The translations under genes and the position numbers were made by a program. From the NCBI RefSeq assembly GCF_019052365.1, contig NZ_JAHQUY010000036.1:1-33889 (forward strand): a stretch of 33,889 bases of DNA. Direction: 5' to 3'. Of this stretch, positions 10,050-19,198 are shown one piece after another. The notes beneath the pieces are model-generated. The model saw only the letters and a list, made by a program, of their open reading frames with translations. It made no database searches and was not told the origin of the DNA. This stretch comes from Leyella stercorea. Its GTDB lineage: Bacteria > Bacteroidota > Bacteroidia > Bacteroidales > Bacteroidaceae. The stretch's first letter is position 1; each line of letters starts with the position of its first letter.

Positions 10050-10967
10050 TTAGTGCGAGCCTATATACAAGAAAATCATTCCGAGTATAACGAACAGCAT
10101 ATCAATCAACTTACTTGTCAGGTTCTTCTCTTTGAACAACATCGCACCACAGAAGAAACTTACTACAACACTACCGCGACGCACCATTGACACAATTGAA
10201 ATCATTGCACCAGGCAAACTCAACGCATAGAAGTATACGAAGTCGGCAATACTCAAGAAAATGCTAATAAACACAATACTCCAACGCCAATGAAACGGCG
10301 TTGTCTTCTTACGTGTAGGATACCAAATAGCGAATATTGCACAACCCATGAGGCAAAGCTGATAAATATTATACCAACTCTGCACTACCATTCTGCTCAG
10401 TCCCACTCCCCCATTCTCAGGCGGAGCCATAAGATACTTGTCGTACAATCCGCTGACAGCGCCAAGCACAGCGGCCACAACAAGAAAGAATATCCAGCGA
10501 TTATGAGTGAAGTTGACACCCTCTTTCTTACCACTTCTACTCAAAAGGAAGAATGAAACGATAGCCAAAAGCACACCAATCCACTGCCATACGTTCAAGC
10601 GCTCGCCAAACACAAGCATCGCACCGACAAGCACCATAACCGGACGCGTAGCATTGATAGGTCCGACAATGGTTATAGGCAGATGTTTCATAGCGAAATA
10701 GCCGAATACCCACGAAGACAACACAATACATGCCTTCAGAATGATATACTTATGTTCAGCCCATGTGCTCTGTTCTACATAGAAAGCCGTTCCGTCAAGC
10801 ACATTTGTAGTGGACGAAAGAACTATGAACGGAATAAAGATAAGGGTACAGATTACGGTATTAAAAAACAAGACAGGAAGAACGGCATTGTTGAGCAACG
10901 CCTTCTTCTTGCTTACATCATACAAGCCCAGCAACGCTGCTGAGCAGAACGCTAATATCAGCCACAT
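10050..10967 (-). CDS. EamA/DMT-family transporter
   Basis: A 305-residue inner-membrane protein with about ten hydrophobic helices arranged as two EamA repeats. The first repeat ends in GPINATRPVMVLVGAMLVFGE, with WQWIGVLLAIVSFFLLS after it; the second ends in SMVRRGSVVVSFFCGAMLFKE and a final helix. This is the drug/metabolite transporter superfamily, usually exporters of amino acids or metabolites. The start LYDVSKKKALL is typical of a Bacteroidota subgroup. The substrate is unknown. It follows truA by 42 bases on the same strand and is probably co-transcribed; 90 bases separate it from the dapA start. Confidence 0.88.
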   Translation of the reverse strand: MWLILAFCSAALLGLYDVSKKKALLNNAVLPVLFFNTVICTLIFIPFIVLSSTTNVLDGTAFYVEQSTWAEHKYIILKACIVLSSWVFGYFAMKHLPITIVGPINATRPVMVLVGAMLVFGERLNVWQWIGVLLAIVSFFLLSRSGKKEGVNFTHNRWIFFLVVAAVLGAVSGLYDKYLMAPPENGGVGLSRMVVQSWYNIYQLCLMGCAIFAIWYPTRKKTTPFHWRWSIVFISIFLSIADFVYFYALSLPGAMISIVSMVRRGSVVVSFFCGAMLFKEKNLTSKLIDMLFVILGMIFLYIGSH

Positions 10968-11009
10968 AAAAGAAAAAAATGTAGGGGTGAGATATTATTA
11001 CTTAAAATA

Positions 11010-11741
11010 TTAATACTTTACGTCTTCTAAAAACAGCGCATTACCCGGCATACTCTCGCCTGCCGAGGAGCGATTTCCGCTGGCAACGACCTCACGGAAC
11101 TGCTCGAGTGTGAGTCGGTGGCGTCCAACTTCTATCAACGTGCCCACAACTGCACGCACCATGTTGCGCAGGAAGCGGTTAGCAGAAATACGGAAATGCC
11201 AAGCACTCTCGCCATCGCGCACCCAAACGGCTTCAGAAACATCACAAAGAGTGGTTTTCACGTCGCTGTGAGCCTTGCAGAACGATCCGAAATCCTTAAC
11301 AGTAAGCAAATAGCTTGCTGCCTCGTTCATCAAGTTGAAGTCGAGGTCGTAATGCATCTCGCAAGAATACTTCCTAAGGAAAGGGTTCTTCGAGGTGTGT
11401 ATATAATAATGGTATGTTCGGAGTGTGGCGCTGAATCGTGCATGCATATCATCAGCAACCGGATATACGGAATGAACAGCTATATCGCGCGGCAACAAGC
11501 GGTTTAGCCTATAAGCCAATTGCTCACAATCTATGTTCCGATCTATTTCAAAGTGTGCCGTCATCCTACGTGCATGCACACCAGTGTCAGTACGTCCTGC
11601 ACCGACAACACCTATTTCCATACGCAGAATCATAGACAAGGCCTTCTGCAACTCCTCTTGTACAGAGTTGCCATTAGGCTGTATCTGCCAACCATGATAA
11701 TCGGTTCCGTCGTATGCGAACTCTATAAAATATCTACCCAT
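11010..11741 (-). CDS. truA: tRNA pseudouridine(38-40) synthase
   Basis: Converts uridines 38-40 of the tRNA anticodon arm to pseudouridine. The 243 residues contain the N-terminal FAYDGTDYHGWQIQP and the catalytic aspartate D52 in GAGRTDTGVHA. The C-terminal RFLRNMVRAVVGTLIEVG helix and RSSAGESMPGNALFLEDVKY tail are also standard. It sits 25 bases after the CpxP-like gene and 42 before the EamA transporter, all on the minus strand. Confidence 0.97.
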   Translation of the reverse strand: MGRYFIEFAYDGTDYHGWQIQPNGNSVQEELQKALSMILRMEIGVVGAGRTDTGVHARRMTAHFEIDRNIDCEQLAYRLNRLLPRDIAVHSVYPVADDMHARFSATLRTYHYYIHTSKNPFLRKYSCEMHYDLDFNLMNEAASYLLTVKDFGSFCKAHSDVKTTLCDVSEAVWVRDGESAWHFRISANRFLRNMVRAVVGTLIEVGRHRLTLEQFREVVASGNRSSAGESMPGNALFLEDVKY

Positions 11742-11766
11742 CAGTTCTTAATGCTGCTATCTTCCT

Positions 11767-12219
11767 TTATTTTTTTTGAGCTTTCGCTTTTTTAAAGAAC
11801 TGTCTGTGAAACTTACTCTCAGCTTTCAAGACCCTGAAAATCTTAGTCGCTGGCAGTATAGTCATGAAACGCTCATGATATGTCTGCTGAAGAACCTTCA
11901 GTTCAATATCATTCTTGTCACGTTTGCGAATAGCCTCAGCACATGCTTTCTCGTCTGTCGGATCTACATGGCGCAAACGACGTTCTTCGCCGAAATAAGC
12001 CAACTGCTTCTTACGCATCTCACGATAAACGGGGAAAAACGCAGAAGCCTCACTTGGAGTGAGACCTACTTCAGAAGCAATGAACTGCTCTAAATCCGCT
12101 TCAAACTTTGCCGGATTAAAGTTATGTTTTTTCTGCGCTGCAGCAGATGCGCTGCACAACACAAAAGCTACGACAAGCGCCAAAGTTCTAAGTACATATT
12201 TATCAAAAAGTGCTACCAT
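11767..12219 (-). CDS. CpxP/Spy-like periplasmic protein
   Basis: A 150-residue exported protein. The N-terminus (LRTLALVVAFVLCSASAAAQ) is a signal peptide. The mature part is almost all helix and highly charged, with LTPSEASAFFPVYREMRKKQ resembling the LTxxQ region of Spy, CpxP and ZraP. That family consists of periplasmic chaperone or metal/stress-sensing proteins. In Bacteroidota such genes often follow a sigma factor and an anti-sigma-like small membrane protein. Here a one-TM protein of that type lies 35 bases upstream, but no sigma factor is present. Assignment is by pattern, and the exact role is unknown. Confidence 0.7.
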   Translation of the reverse strand: MVALFDKYVLRTLALVVAFVLCSASAAAQKKHNFNPAKFEADLEQFIASEVGLTPSEASAFFPVYREMRKKQLAYFGEERRLRHVDPTDEKACAEAIRKRDKNDIELKVLQQTYHERFMTILPATKIFRVLKAESKFHRQFFKKAKAQKK

Positions 12220-12254
12220 TGATGTAATATTTTAAAATCTTTTATTATATGATT

Positions 12255-12605
12255 CTAATTATTAGCCAAAAGTGAATATATATCATCGTTGTCGAGCATT
12301 GTATAGTCGGCATATTCGTCTTCAGACAAGTTGTCGACATTCGATGTCTTTACATTTACAGCCACATGTTTGTTCTCTGTGGTTTCAGAACCGAAACCGA
12401 TGTATGTAGCAACGCCGGCAACAACGCCAACCATACATGCCGCAGCCACGTAGCCACGCCAACGTTTCCAAAGAGAAACATCTTTGGGCTTTACTTCGAC
12501 GCGTTGCATAAGCTCTGTGCGCAGACTATCGAAATAGCCTTCGGGCACCGTGAAAGGGTTCTGCTTTCCGCAACGATTCAATATATACTGTTCTTCATTA
12601 TTCAT
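12255..12605 (-). CDS. Small single-TM protein with NPFxVPEGYF motif
   Basis: A 116-residue protein whose cytoplasmic N-terminus carries NPFTVPEGYFDSLRTELM. This motif recurs in Bacteroidota proteins encoded next to ECF sigma factors and presumed to act as anti-sigma-like membrane proteins. One membrane helix follows WKRWRGY (about residues 51-67), then an acidic periplasmic tail rich in D and N. I chose the ATG at 12603-12605 because AAGGAG, a rare clear Shine-Dalgarno here, lies 5 bases upstream; an earlier in-frame ATG would place that site inside the gene. It is followed by the CpxP-like gene. The usual sigma factor gene is missing: upstream is the pflB terminator. Confidence 0.7.
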   Translation of the reverse strand: MNNEEQYILNRCGKQNPFTVPEGYFDSLRTELMQRVEVKPKDVSLWKRWRGYVAAACMVGVVAGVATYIGFGSETTENKHVAVNVKTSNVDNLSEDEYADYTMLDNDDIYSLLANN

Positions 12606-12610
12606 AGCGT

Positions 12611-12616
12611 CTCCTT
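12611..12616 (-). promoter_or_regulatory. Shine-Dalgarno AAGGAG deciding the start at 12605
   Basis: The minus strand reads AAAAAAGGAGACGCT and then ATG. Clear Shine-Dalgarno sequences are rare in this window, so this one fixes the start and suggests efficient initiation. Confidence 0.6.
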
Positions 12617-12688
12617 TTTTGATATTATGACGCATCGCGGACCATTTGGTTTAAAACCAGTAAAGGAAAATTTTTATTTTAACAATAT

Positions 12689-12725
12689 GAGGCTGTAGTT
12701 CCTACATCATAGAAACCACAGCCTC
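12689..12725 (-). terminator. Terminator of pflB
   Basis: A near-perfect stem of about 16 bp (GAGGCTGT...ACAGCCTC, extended by pairs that include two G-T wobbles) has a short loop. It stands about 30 bases after the pflB stop and is followed on the minus strand by an AT-rich tract with ATTTT. Confidence 0.75.
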
Positions 12726-12756
12726 TCAATTTATAGTTACGATTTAACGCTCAGAA

Positions 12757-14997
12757 TTACATACCGAGGTTGATTGTACGCGAGAGCACATCGAGCTGCT
12801 GCTCACGTGTAAGCTTCACGAAGTTCACAGCATAACCGCTGACACGGATTGTAAGCTGCGGATACTTCTCAGGATGCTCCATCGCATCGAGCAGAAGATC
12901 GCGGTCGAACACGTTCACATTAATATGCTGTCCGCCAGTCGGTGTGAAGTAGCCGTCGAGCAAGTGTGTGAGGTTATCTGCCTGCATATCCTTTGTCTTG
13001 CCGAGAGCCGACGGAGCGATAGCGAATGTGTAAGAGATACCATCGCGAGAGTGCTGGAACGGCAACTTAGCAACAGATGCAAGAGCTGCAACAGCGCCCT
13101 TCACGTCGCGTGCGTTCATCGGGTTAGCACCCGGAGCGAACGGTACGCCCTTCTGACGACCGTCAGGTGTAGCACCAGTGTTACGGCCATACACAACGTT
13201 AGAAGTGATGGTCAGCAAGCTCTGTGTCGGAACAGCGTCGCGGTATGTGCGATGCTGGCGCAGATACTCCATGAATGTCTCTGTGAGCGATACTGCAATC
13301 TCGTCTGTCTCATCACAGTTGTTGCCGAACGGCATATATTCGCCCTCTTCAATCTTATAGTCTACTGCAAGACCGCTCTCGTCGCGGATGATGCGGATGC
13401 GACAGTTCTTCATTGCAGCGATAGAGTCGGCAACGATAGACAGACCAGCGATACCGGTAGCACGTGTGCGCTCTACATCTCCGTCGTGAAGCGACATCTC
13501 AAACGCCTCATAGTCGTACTTGTCGTGCATGTAGTGGATAATCTTCAGAGCGTTGACATAAGTCTTAGCCAACCAACGCATCATCTGCTCGAACTTAGGC
13601 ATGAACTCCTCGTATGTGAGGTAATCACCAGTGATAGGAGCAAAGCGCGGAGCAATCTGCTCGCCCGACATCTCGTCACGACCACCATTGATAGCATAGA
13701 GCATACACTTAGCAAGGTTAGCACGAGCACCGAAGAACTGCATCTGCTTACCAATCTTCATCGGCGATACGCAGCATGCGATACCGTAGTCGTCGCCGAG
13801 ATCAGCACGCATAAGGTCGTCGTTCTCATACTGGATAGCGCTTGTGTCGATACTTACCTTAGCACAATACTTCTTCCATGCCTCTGGCAGGCGCTCGCTC
13901 CAAAGCACAGTAAGGTTAGGTTCTGGCGACGGACCCATATTGTAGAGAGTGTGGAGGAAACGATAGTCGGTCTTTGTAACCATCGAACGGCCGTCGATGC
14001 CCATACCACCAATAGAAGCTGTAGCCCAAATTGGGTCGCCTGAGAAGAGATCGTTATATTCAGGAGTACGAAGGAAGCGTACGATACGCAGCTTCATGAT
14101 CATCTGGTCGATGAGCTCCTGAGCTTCCTGCTCTGTGAGCGTGCCGTTCTTGAGGTCGCGCTGGATGTAGATATCCAGGAATGCGCAGACACGACCGAGC
14201 GACATAGCAGCACCGTCCTGATCCTTAACAGCACCGAGGTAGCCGAAGTAAGTCCACTGAACAGCTTCGCGAGCGTTTGTTGCCGGCTTGGTTACGTCGA
14301 AACCATAAGCAGCACACATGCGCTCAAACTGCTTCAAAGCCTGAATCTGCTCTGAAACCTCCTCGCGGTGGCGAACGATTTCCTCAGTAAACTCCTGGAT
14401 GTCGATACGCTTGAAGTAGCGCTTTTTCTCCTCGATAAGGTTTGCTGTACCGTAGAGAGCTACACGACGGTAGTCGCCGATGATACGGCCACGACCGTAT
14501 GCGTCGGGCAAACCAGTGATGATATGAGCATGGCGTGCAGCCTTGATATCATCGTTATATGCAGAGAACACGCCCTCGTTGTGTGTCTTGCGATATTTTG
14601 TAAAGATAGTCTTTGTTGCAGGATCAAGGTCGTAGCCGTATGACTTCAGAGCCTTCTCCACCATACGAATGCCGCCCTTAGGGAAGATACCACGCTTCAG
14701 AGGCACGTCGGTCTGCAAACCAACAATCACCTCACTATCCTTGTCGATATAGCCAGCACCGTAAGTATCGATGCTCTGAGGCAACTTTGTTTCTGCATCA
14801 TAAACACCCTTCTCGCGCTCCACCTCGAACATCTTTGAAAGTACCTCCCAAAGATGGTTCGTACGCTCTGTAGGACCAACAAGGAACGACTCGTCGCCGT
14901 CATAAGCCTCGTAGTTAGACTGAATAAAATCACGCACGTCAATTTCGCGCTTCCAATTAGAACCTTTGAAATCGTTTTGCAAATTTTGAAGAATCAT
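12757..14997 (-). CDS. pflB: Formate C-acetyltransferase (pyruvate formate-lyase)
   Basis: Glycyl-radical enzyme that splits pyruvate with CoA into acetyl-CoA and formate in anaerobic metabolism. The 746 residues align along the whole length with the E. coli enzyme as I remember it. Landmarks are [19 protein letters not shown] (N-terminus), [20 protein letters not shown] (161-180), the tandem active-site cysteines C408-C409 in IACCVSPM, and the glycyl-radical site RVSGYAV with G721 near the C-terminus. The last motif distinguishes true PFL from many glycerol dehydratase-like relatives. An activating enzyme gene (pflA) is not next to it, so activation must come from elsewhere in the genome. 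It has its own promoter in the gap after pcrA and a strong terminator. Confidence 0.97.
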   Translation of the reverse strand: MILQNLQNDFKGSNWKREIDVRDFIQSNYEAYDGDESFLVGPTERTNHLWEVLSKMFEVEREKGVYDAETKLPQSIDTYGAGYIDKDSEVIVGLQTDVPLKRGIFPKGGIRMVEKALKSYGYDLDPATKTIFTKYRKTHNEGVFSAYNDDIKAARHAHIITGLPDAYGRGRIIGDYRRVALYGTANLIEEKKRYFKRIDIQEFTEEIVRHREEVSEQIQALKQFERMCAAYGFDVTKPATNAREAVQWTYFGYLGAVKDQDGAAMSLGRVCAFLDIYIQRDLKNGTLTEQEAQELIDQMIMKLRIVRFLRTPEYNDLFSGDPIWATASIGGMGIDGRSMVTKTDYRFLHTLYNMGPSPEPNLTVLWSERLPEAWKKYCAKVSIDTSAIQYENDDLMRADLGDDYGIACCVSPMKIGKQMQFFGARANLAKCMLYAINGGRDEMSGEQIAPRFAPITGDYLTYEEFMPKFEQMMRWLAKTYVNALKIIHYMHDKYDYEAFEMSLHDGDVERTRATGIAGLSIVADSIAAMKNCRIRIIRDESGLAVDYKIEEGEYMPFGNNCDETDEIAVSLTETFMEYLRQHRTYRDAVPTQSLLTITSNVVYGRNTGATPDGRQKGVPFAPGANPMNARDVKGAVAALASVAKLPFQHSRDGISYTFAIAPSALGKTKDMQADNLTHLLDGYFTPTGGQHINVNVFDRDLLLDAMEHPEKYPQLTIRVSGYAVNFVKLTREQQLDVLSRTINLGM

Positions 14998-15036
14998 AAA
15001 ATTTGTATTAAATGAATATTAGTGTGTAATCGATTG

Positions 15037-15067
15037 CAAAGGTACTAATTTTTCTATACATACACAA
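15037..15067 (-). promoter_or_regulatory. pflB promoter
   Basis: On the minus strand, TACCTTTG (15037-15044) fits TAnnTTTG and TTG (15065-15067) lies 20 bases upstream. It sits in the short gap between pcrA and pflB and gives a leader of about 35 bases. Confidence 0.65.
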
Positions 15068-15083
15068 TATTATTCTGTTTTTC

Positions 15084-17435
15084 CTACTTCAAAACTGTCA
15101 ATCGAGCGAATTTCATGAGCAGAGTCTTGGTTCCTGCATTCTGAAACTCGATGGTAGCCTTCTCGTTCTCGCCCACTCCTTCTACAGCAACAACAGTTCC
15201 AAGTCCAAAGCGCTGATGCTCAACACGGGCACCGGCATATATGGTCTGTCGTTGTGAAGAAGCTGAGGCTTGCGTACGCTGAGTTGACGCCGAAGTCTGA
15301 AAACGCTGAGGCGCTGTCTGCAAACGACGGAAACCAGAAGGCATTGTGCTTTGGAATGGATTGCGCTGCGGCGCTTCATGATATGACCGAGATTGCGGAC
15401 GTGACAGGAACGGTTGCGGCTGCCTTTCTGACGATTTAAACCCTGCGGCATTGCCTTCGACAGCCAAATACTGCTTGTCTATTTCCTTCAAAAAGCGACT
15501 CGGCTCGTTGAACATCATACTGCCATACTGATAGCGACTCTTAGCACACGACAAGAAGCAACGTTGCTCGGCACGCGTTATAGCGACATAGAGCAGACGG
15601 CGCTCCTCCTCCAACTCACGAACCGAAGAGCATGCACGCGGACTCGGGAAGATATTCTCCTCCAACCCTACAACGAAAACAGAATTGAACTCCAAACCTT
15701 TAGACGCATGTATTGTCATAAGCGACACACGCTCGTTTGAAGACGCATCATTATCGTTATCATTCTCTTCATCGCTGTCTGTAAGCAGAGCAACCTCTTG
15801 TAGGAAATTGGCGATATACACCTCGTCTTCATAACCTTCCTCGCGCTTTGTATCGACAAAGTCGTGCAGACCCGACATAAATTCCTCAATGTTTTCCTGA
15901 CGTTCTGCACCTTCTATCGACTTGTCGGCTGCCAATTCGAACTTCAAGCCCGACTTCTCCAGAATCTCCTTACCCAAGCCGTATGCGTCGACTGTGCGAT
16001 TGTCGCGTATAAACTCGTCAATGAGATAATAGAAACCAAGCACTTTTTTCTCGGTTCCGGCAGAAACGCCTGCATTATACATACTCGGATTGCCTACAAC
16101 GTCCCACAAACTGACATTGCATGCACGCGACGCAGCTATAAGCTTCGAAATGGTAGTATCACCGATACCTCGTTTCGGATAGTTGATGACGCGCTTCAAC
16201 GCTTCCTCGTCGTTCGGGTTTGCCACCAAACGGAAGTAAGCGATAACGTCCTTAATCTCCTTATGCTGATAGAAACTCATGCCGCCATAGATGCAATATG
16301 GGGTATCCTGACGACGAAGCTCCTCCTCAAACAATCGGCTCTGCGCATTGGTACGATAAAGCACAGCGATATCACGATAGGCGACACCATAGCGATTGTG
16401 CAAGCGACGTATTTCATTACACACGACACTCGCTTCTTCCTTATCCGAATAAGCTATGTTCAGATGCACCTTCTCGCCATCACCATTTTCGCTGAACACT
16501 TCCTTGCGTATCTGGCGTTGGTTATTGACAATAACGCTGTTAGCAGCTTTCACTATAGTTTGCGTAGAACGATAGTTCTGCTCTAATTTGAAGAGACGTG
16601 CACCTTCGTATATGCTCTGAAACTTGAGTATATTGTCGATGTTAGCACCACGGAAAGCATAGATACTCTGCGCATCGTCACCAACAACACAGATATTACG
16701 CTGCTCTTTCGTCAGGAGCGTCAGAATTGCCTGCTGGGCATAGTTGGTATCCTGATACTCGTCGACAAGAACATAGCAGAATCGCTCGGCATACTTTTTA
16801 GCAATTTGTGGATTCTCGGCAAAGAGTTTATAGGTAAAGAGAAGCATGTCGTCGAAGTCGACTGCATTGGCAGCCTTGCAACGTGCTGCATACATAGCGT
16901 ATATCTGTCCTAACTTCGGCATACTCGAAACCTTGTCGCGCTCCATAAGATGCGGATCCGACATATACACCTCAGGCGTCACAAGACTATTCTTTGCAGC
17001 ACCGATACGACCTAATATAGCAGAAGCCTTGTACTGCTTGTCGTCAAGCTGCATCTCCTTAATGATTGAGTTCACCACCCCACGCGAGTCGCCATCGTCG
17101 TATATAGAGAAGTTGCGCTGCAGACCGACAGCCTCTGCCTCCGCACGCAGTATGCGCAGAAATACGGAGTGGAACGTACCCATATTAAGATAGCGTGCGC
17201 GGTCCTCACCAACGAGTTCGGCTACACGACTCTTCATCTCGCGTGCTGCCTTGTTCGTAAACGTAAGTGCAAGGATAGACCAAGGAGCAAGTCCCTTCTG
17301 CAAGAGATATGCTATCTTGTAGGTCAACACACGAGTCTTGCCAGAGCCGGCGCCTGCTATGATAAGCTCCGGTCCGTCGGTATATTCCACAGCTGCAAGC
17401 TGGTTGGGGTTCAATGATTTAAGAAGAGTATCCAC
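15084..17435 (-). CDS. pcrA: UvrD/PcrA-type superfamily 1 DNA helicase
   Basis: ATP-driven 3'-5' helicase for repair and for clearing protein and RNA from DNA. The 783 residues have the full motif set: Q-motif LNPNQLAAV (8-16), Walker A AGAGSGKT (27-34), TFTNKAAREM, Walker B VLVDEYQDTNYAQ, VVGDDAQSIYAFRGA, QNYRST, MTIHASKGLEF and LLYVAITRA. After a proline- and glutamine-rich linker (about 690-735) the C-terminus GARVEHQRFGLGTVVAVEG is the Tudor-like PcrA tail that contacts RNA polymerase in Bacillus. That favours PcrA over RecB or Rep relatives. Gene order mtgA-pcrA has a gap of 29 bases, likely one transcript. Confidence 0.95.
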   Translation of the reverse strand: MDTLLKSLNPNQLAAVEYTDGPELIIAGAGSGKTRVLTYKIAYLLQKGLAPWSILALTFTNKAAREMKSRVAELVGEDRARYLNMGTFHSVFLRILRAEAEAVGLQRNFSIYDDGDSRGVVNSIIKEMQLDDKQYKASAILGRIGAAKNSLVTPEVYMSDPHLMERDKVSSMPKLGQIYAMYAARCKAANAVDFDDMLLFTYKLFAENPQIAKKYAERFCYVLVDEYQDTNYAQQAILTLLTKEQRNICVVGDDAQSIYAFRGANIDNILKFQSIYEGARLFKLEQNYRSTQTIVKAANSVIVNNQRQIRKEVFSENGDGEKVHLNIAYSDKEEASVVCNEIRRLHNRYGVAYRDIAVLYRTNAQSRLFEEELRRQDTPYCIYGGMSFYQHKEIKDVIAYFRLVANPNDEEALKRVINYPKRGIGDTTISKLIAASRACNVSLWDVVGNPSMYNAGVSAGTEKKVLGFYYLIDEFIRDNRTVDAYGLGKEILEKSGLKFELAADKSIEGAERQENIEEFMSGLHDFVDTKREEGYEDEVYIANFLQEVALLTDSDEENDNDNDASSNERVSLMTIHASKGLEFNSVFVVGLEENIFPSPRACSSVRELEEERRLLYVAITRAEQRCFLSCAKSRYQYGSMMFNEPSRFLKEIDKQYLAVEGNAAGFKSSERQPQPFLSRPQSRSYHEAPQRNPFQSTMPSGFRRLQTAPQRFQTSASTQRTQASASSQRQTIYAGARVEHQRFGLGTVVAVEGVGENEKATIEFQNAGTKTLLMKFARLTVLK

Positions 17436-17464
17436 TATATTGCTTCGTATATAAGTTTCAAATA

Positions 17465-18214
17465 TTATTTATGCCTGTTACGCTTGTACACTCCGCCCGA
17501 CGCTGTCGACGGATCGTAGTCCTCGCCTTCTTTCGGGAAGAGCGGCATGAACTTCATCTCGTACTCTATCTTTCCGCGGCGGGCACGCATATAAGCAGAA
17601 GGATTGCTGCTGTCGAACTTGCGCGGATTAGGCAGAGTGGCGGCTATGAGAGCACACTCGGCACGTGTGAGCTCCTCTGCAGTCTTGCCGAAGTGATACT
17701 TGGCAACTGCCTCAGCGCCATAGATGCCGTCGCCCATCTCTATTGAGTTAAGGTAGACCTCCATGATGCGATGCTTGCTCCACAACGTTTCAATCAAAGC
17801 CGTGAAGTAGACCTCGAAACCTTTGCGCACCCAGCTTCTGCCCGGCCACAGAAAAACATTCTTGGCAGTCTGCTGCGATATGGTGCTTGCTCCGTACTTG
17901 CGCTTCGAGCTTCGCTTGTTCTGATGCACAGCCTTCTGTATAGCCCCGAAGTCGAAACCGTGATGAAACAGAAAGCGCTGGTCTTCACTCGCCATCACAG
18001 CCACCGGCAGCGAGCGCGATATATCGTCGAGCGGTTTCCACGAATGTCTCATCTTCATCGACTCGCCGTCTGCCACCTGCTGGAAGCAGCGGATAACCAT
18101 AAGCGGCGTAACATATACCGGAATGAACCTATATGCCACAACCACAAGAATTGTAGAACTGAAAAACAAGGCCAAAGCCCACTTTATCAACTTAGAAACG
18201 ATACCTAATTTCAT
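17465..18214 (-). CDS. mtgA: Monofunctional biosynthetic peptidoglycan transglycosylase
   Basis: A GT51 enzyme that polymerises lipid II into glycan strands at the periplasmic face. The 249 residues have one N-terminal membrane helix (about 11-28), and the catalytic glutamate is E77 in ASEDQRFLFHHGFDF. The other conserved blocks are KYGASTISQQTAKNVFLW, RKGFEVYFTALIETLWSK and EVYLNSIEMGDGIYGAEAVA. There is no transpeptidase domain, so it is the monofunctional type rather than a class A PBP. Its start (ATG 18212-18214) lies 120 bases after the OmpA lipoprotein stop; pcrA follows at 29 bases. Confidence 0.96.
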   Translation of the reverse strand: MKLGIVSKLIKWALALFFSSTILVVVAYRFIPVYVTPLMVIRCFQQVADGESMKMRHSWKPLDDISRSLPVAVMASEDQRFLFHHGFDFGAIQKAVHQNKRSSKRKYGASTISQQTAKNVFLWPGRSWVRKGFEVYFTALIETLWSKHRIMEVYLNSIEMGDGIYGAEAVAKYHFGKTAEELTRAECALIAATLPNPRKFDSSNPSAYMRARRGKIEYEMKFMPLFPKEGEDYDPSTASGGVYKRNRHK

Positions 18215-18334
18215 ACATTTGTTAAAACAAAAAAATAAGGCAGAGAAGGAATGCCAAGAAGAAGTTCCGAAGCATTTCTCCTTGACATCCCCACCACCTT
18301 AATTCTTATATGCGGTAAGTTTTATATACTTGCT

Positions 18335-19009
18335 TTACTTGAGTGTGCCTGCATTTGCAGCGTCAATCATAGCCTGACTTGCATAGAGATAAACCTCTAC
18401 ACGGCGGTTCTCTTTGCGGCCCTGAACAGTTGCGTTGTCTGCCACAGGCTCAGAGCTACCCTTACCAACCACTTTCTGAAGCTGAGAAGCCGAAACGCCG
18501 CAGCTCTTCAAGTAAGCCTCAACGCTCTGCGCACGTTTGTTGCTGAGCGGAATATTGATGCCGTCGTTGCCGGTTGAGTCGGTATGACCATAGATGTCAA
18601 CGTACAACAAGTTGTTCTCCTTCAATGTCTTTGAGAAGTTTGCAAGAGCAGTTTTTGAAGCAGCGCTGAGGTCTGCCTTGTTTGTTGCGAAGAGGATGCC
18701 AGAGTCGAATGTCACCTTAACAGCCTCAAGACCGTTAGCGTCTGTCACCTTCTCTACCTTTGCGTTCTCCACCTGCTTTGCCTGTTCAGCCACCTTATCC
18801 ATGTGATGACCGATGATAGCACCTGCGCCAGCGCCTACAGCGCCACCGATTGCAGCACCTACGGCTGTGTTTCCTGCGAGCTTACCAATGATGCCGCCAA
18901 CAAGCGCACCGCCACCAGCACCAATTAGCGATCCTGTACCCTGCTTAGTGCCACAACTTACAACGGCAAGAACGCCCATTGCCATTGTTATCCCTGTAAT
19001 TTTGTTCAT
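18335..19009 (-). CDS. OmpA-family lipoprotein with glycine zipper
   Basis: A predicted 224-residue outer-membrane lipoprotein. The start is ATG 19007-19009, because MNKITGITMAMGVLAVVSCG is a lipoprotein signal with the lipidated cysteine at residue 19; a longer reading frame upstream would bury it. Residues about 25-70 are a glycine-zipper membrane segment (GGGALVGGIIG ... GAVGAGAGAIIG). The C-terminal half is an OmpA peptidoglycan-binding domain with YGHTDSTGNDGINIPLSNKR and GRKENRRVEVYL, holding the conserved Asp and Arg that bind diaminopimelate. It resembles the YiaD group. It probably links the outer membrane to the wall. A -7 element precedes it, with a leader hairpin (ATGCG...CGCAT) at about 19046-19063. 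Confidence 0.92.
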   Translation of the reverse strand: MNKITGITMAMGVLAVVSCGTKQGTGSLIGAGGGALVGGIIGKLAGNTAVGAAIGGAVGAGAGAIIGHHMDKVAEQAKQVENAKVEKVTDANGLEAVKVTFDSGILFATNKADLSAASKTALANFSKTLKENNLLYVDIYGHTDSTGNDGINIPLSNKRAQSVEAYLKSCGVSASQLQKVVGKGSSEPVADNATVQGRKENRRVEVYLYASQAMIDAANAGTLK

Positions 19010-19072
19010 TTCTTTGCGTAATTTTGATGTTAAAAAAGAGTTTTTATGCGTTTTACCACGCATTTATAACTG

Positions 19073-19080
19073 CAAAGATA
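19073..19080 (-). promoter_or_regulatory. -7 element of the OmpA lipoprotein gene
   Basis: TATCTTTG on the minus strand, 63 bases before the chosen ATG, leaving a leader that holds a small hairpin. No clear -33 TTG is visible. Confidence 0.5.
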
Positions 19081-19122
19081 CTGGTTTTTTTGATATAGTG
19101 GCTATATTACAACAATTTTTTG

Positions 19123-19130
19123 TATTTTTG
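19123..19130 (+). promoter_or_regulatory. -7 element of proS
   Basis: TATTTTTG on the plus strand, 68 bases before the proS ATG and divergent from the OmpA gene promoter 43 bases away. The -33 element is unclear. Confidence 0.45.
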
Positions 19131-19198
19131 CAGTGCAAATTTAATGTAATCAACATTATTAAGATACTTAAGAACATAAAATTAATCATTAAAAAATA

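Noticed and set aside
12874..14043. A 389-codon open frame antisense to pflB
   Set aside because: Shadow frame opposite an unambiguous pyruvate formate-lyase.
18215..18334. Terminator between the OmpA lipoprotein gene and mtgA
   Set aside because: Only a weak, mismatched pairing (AGGAATGC with GCATTTCT) is seen, without a T-run, so no call was made.
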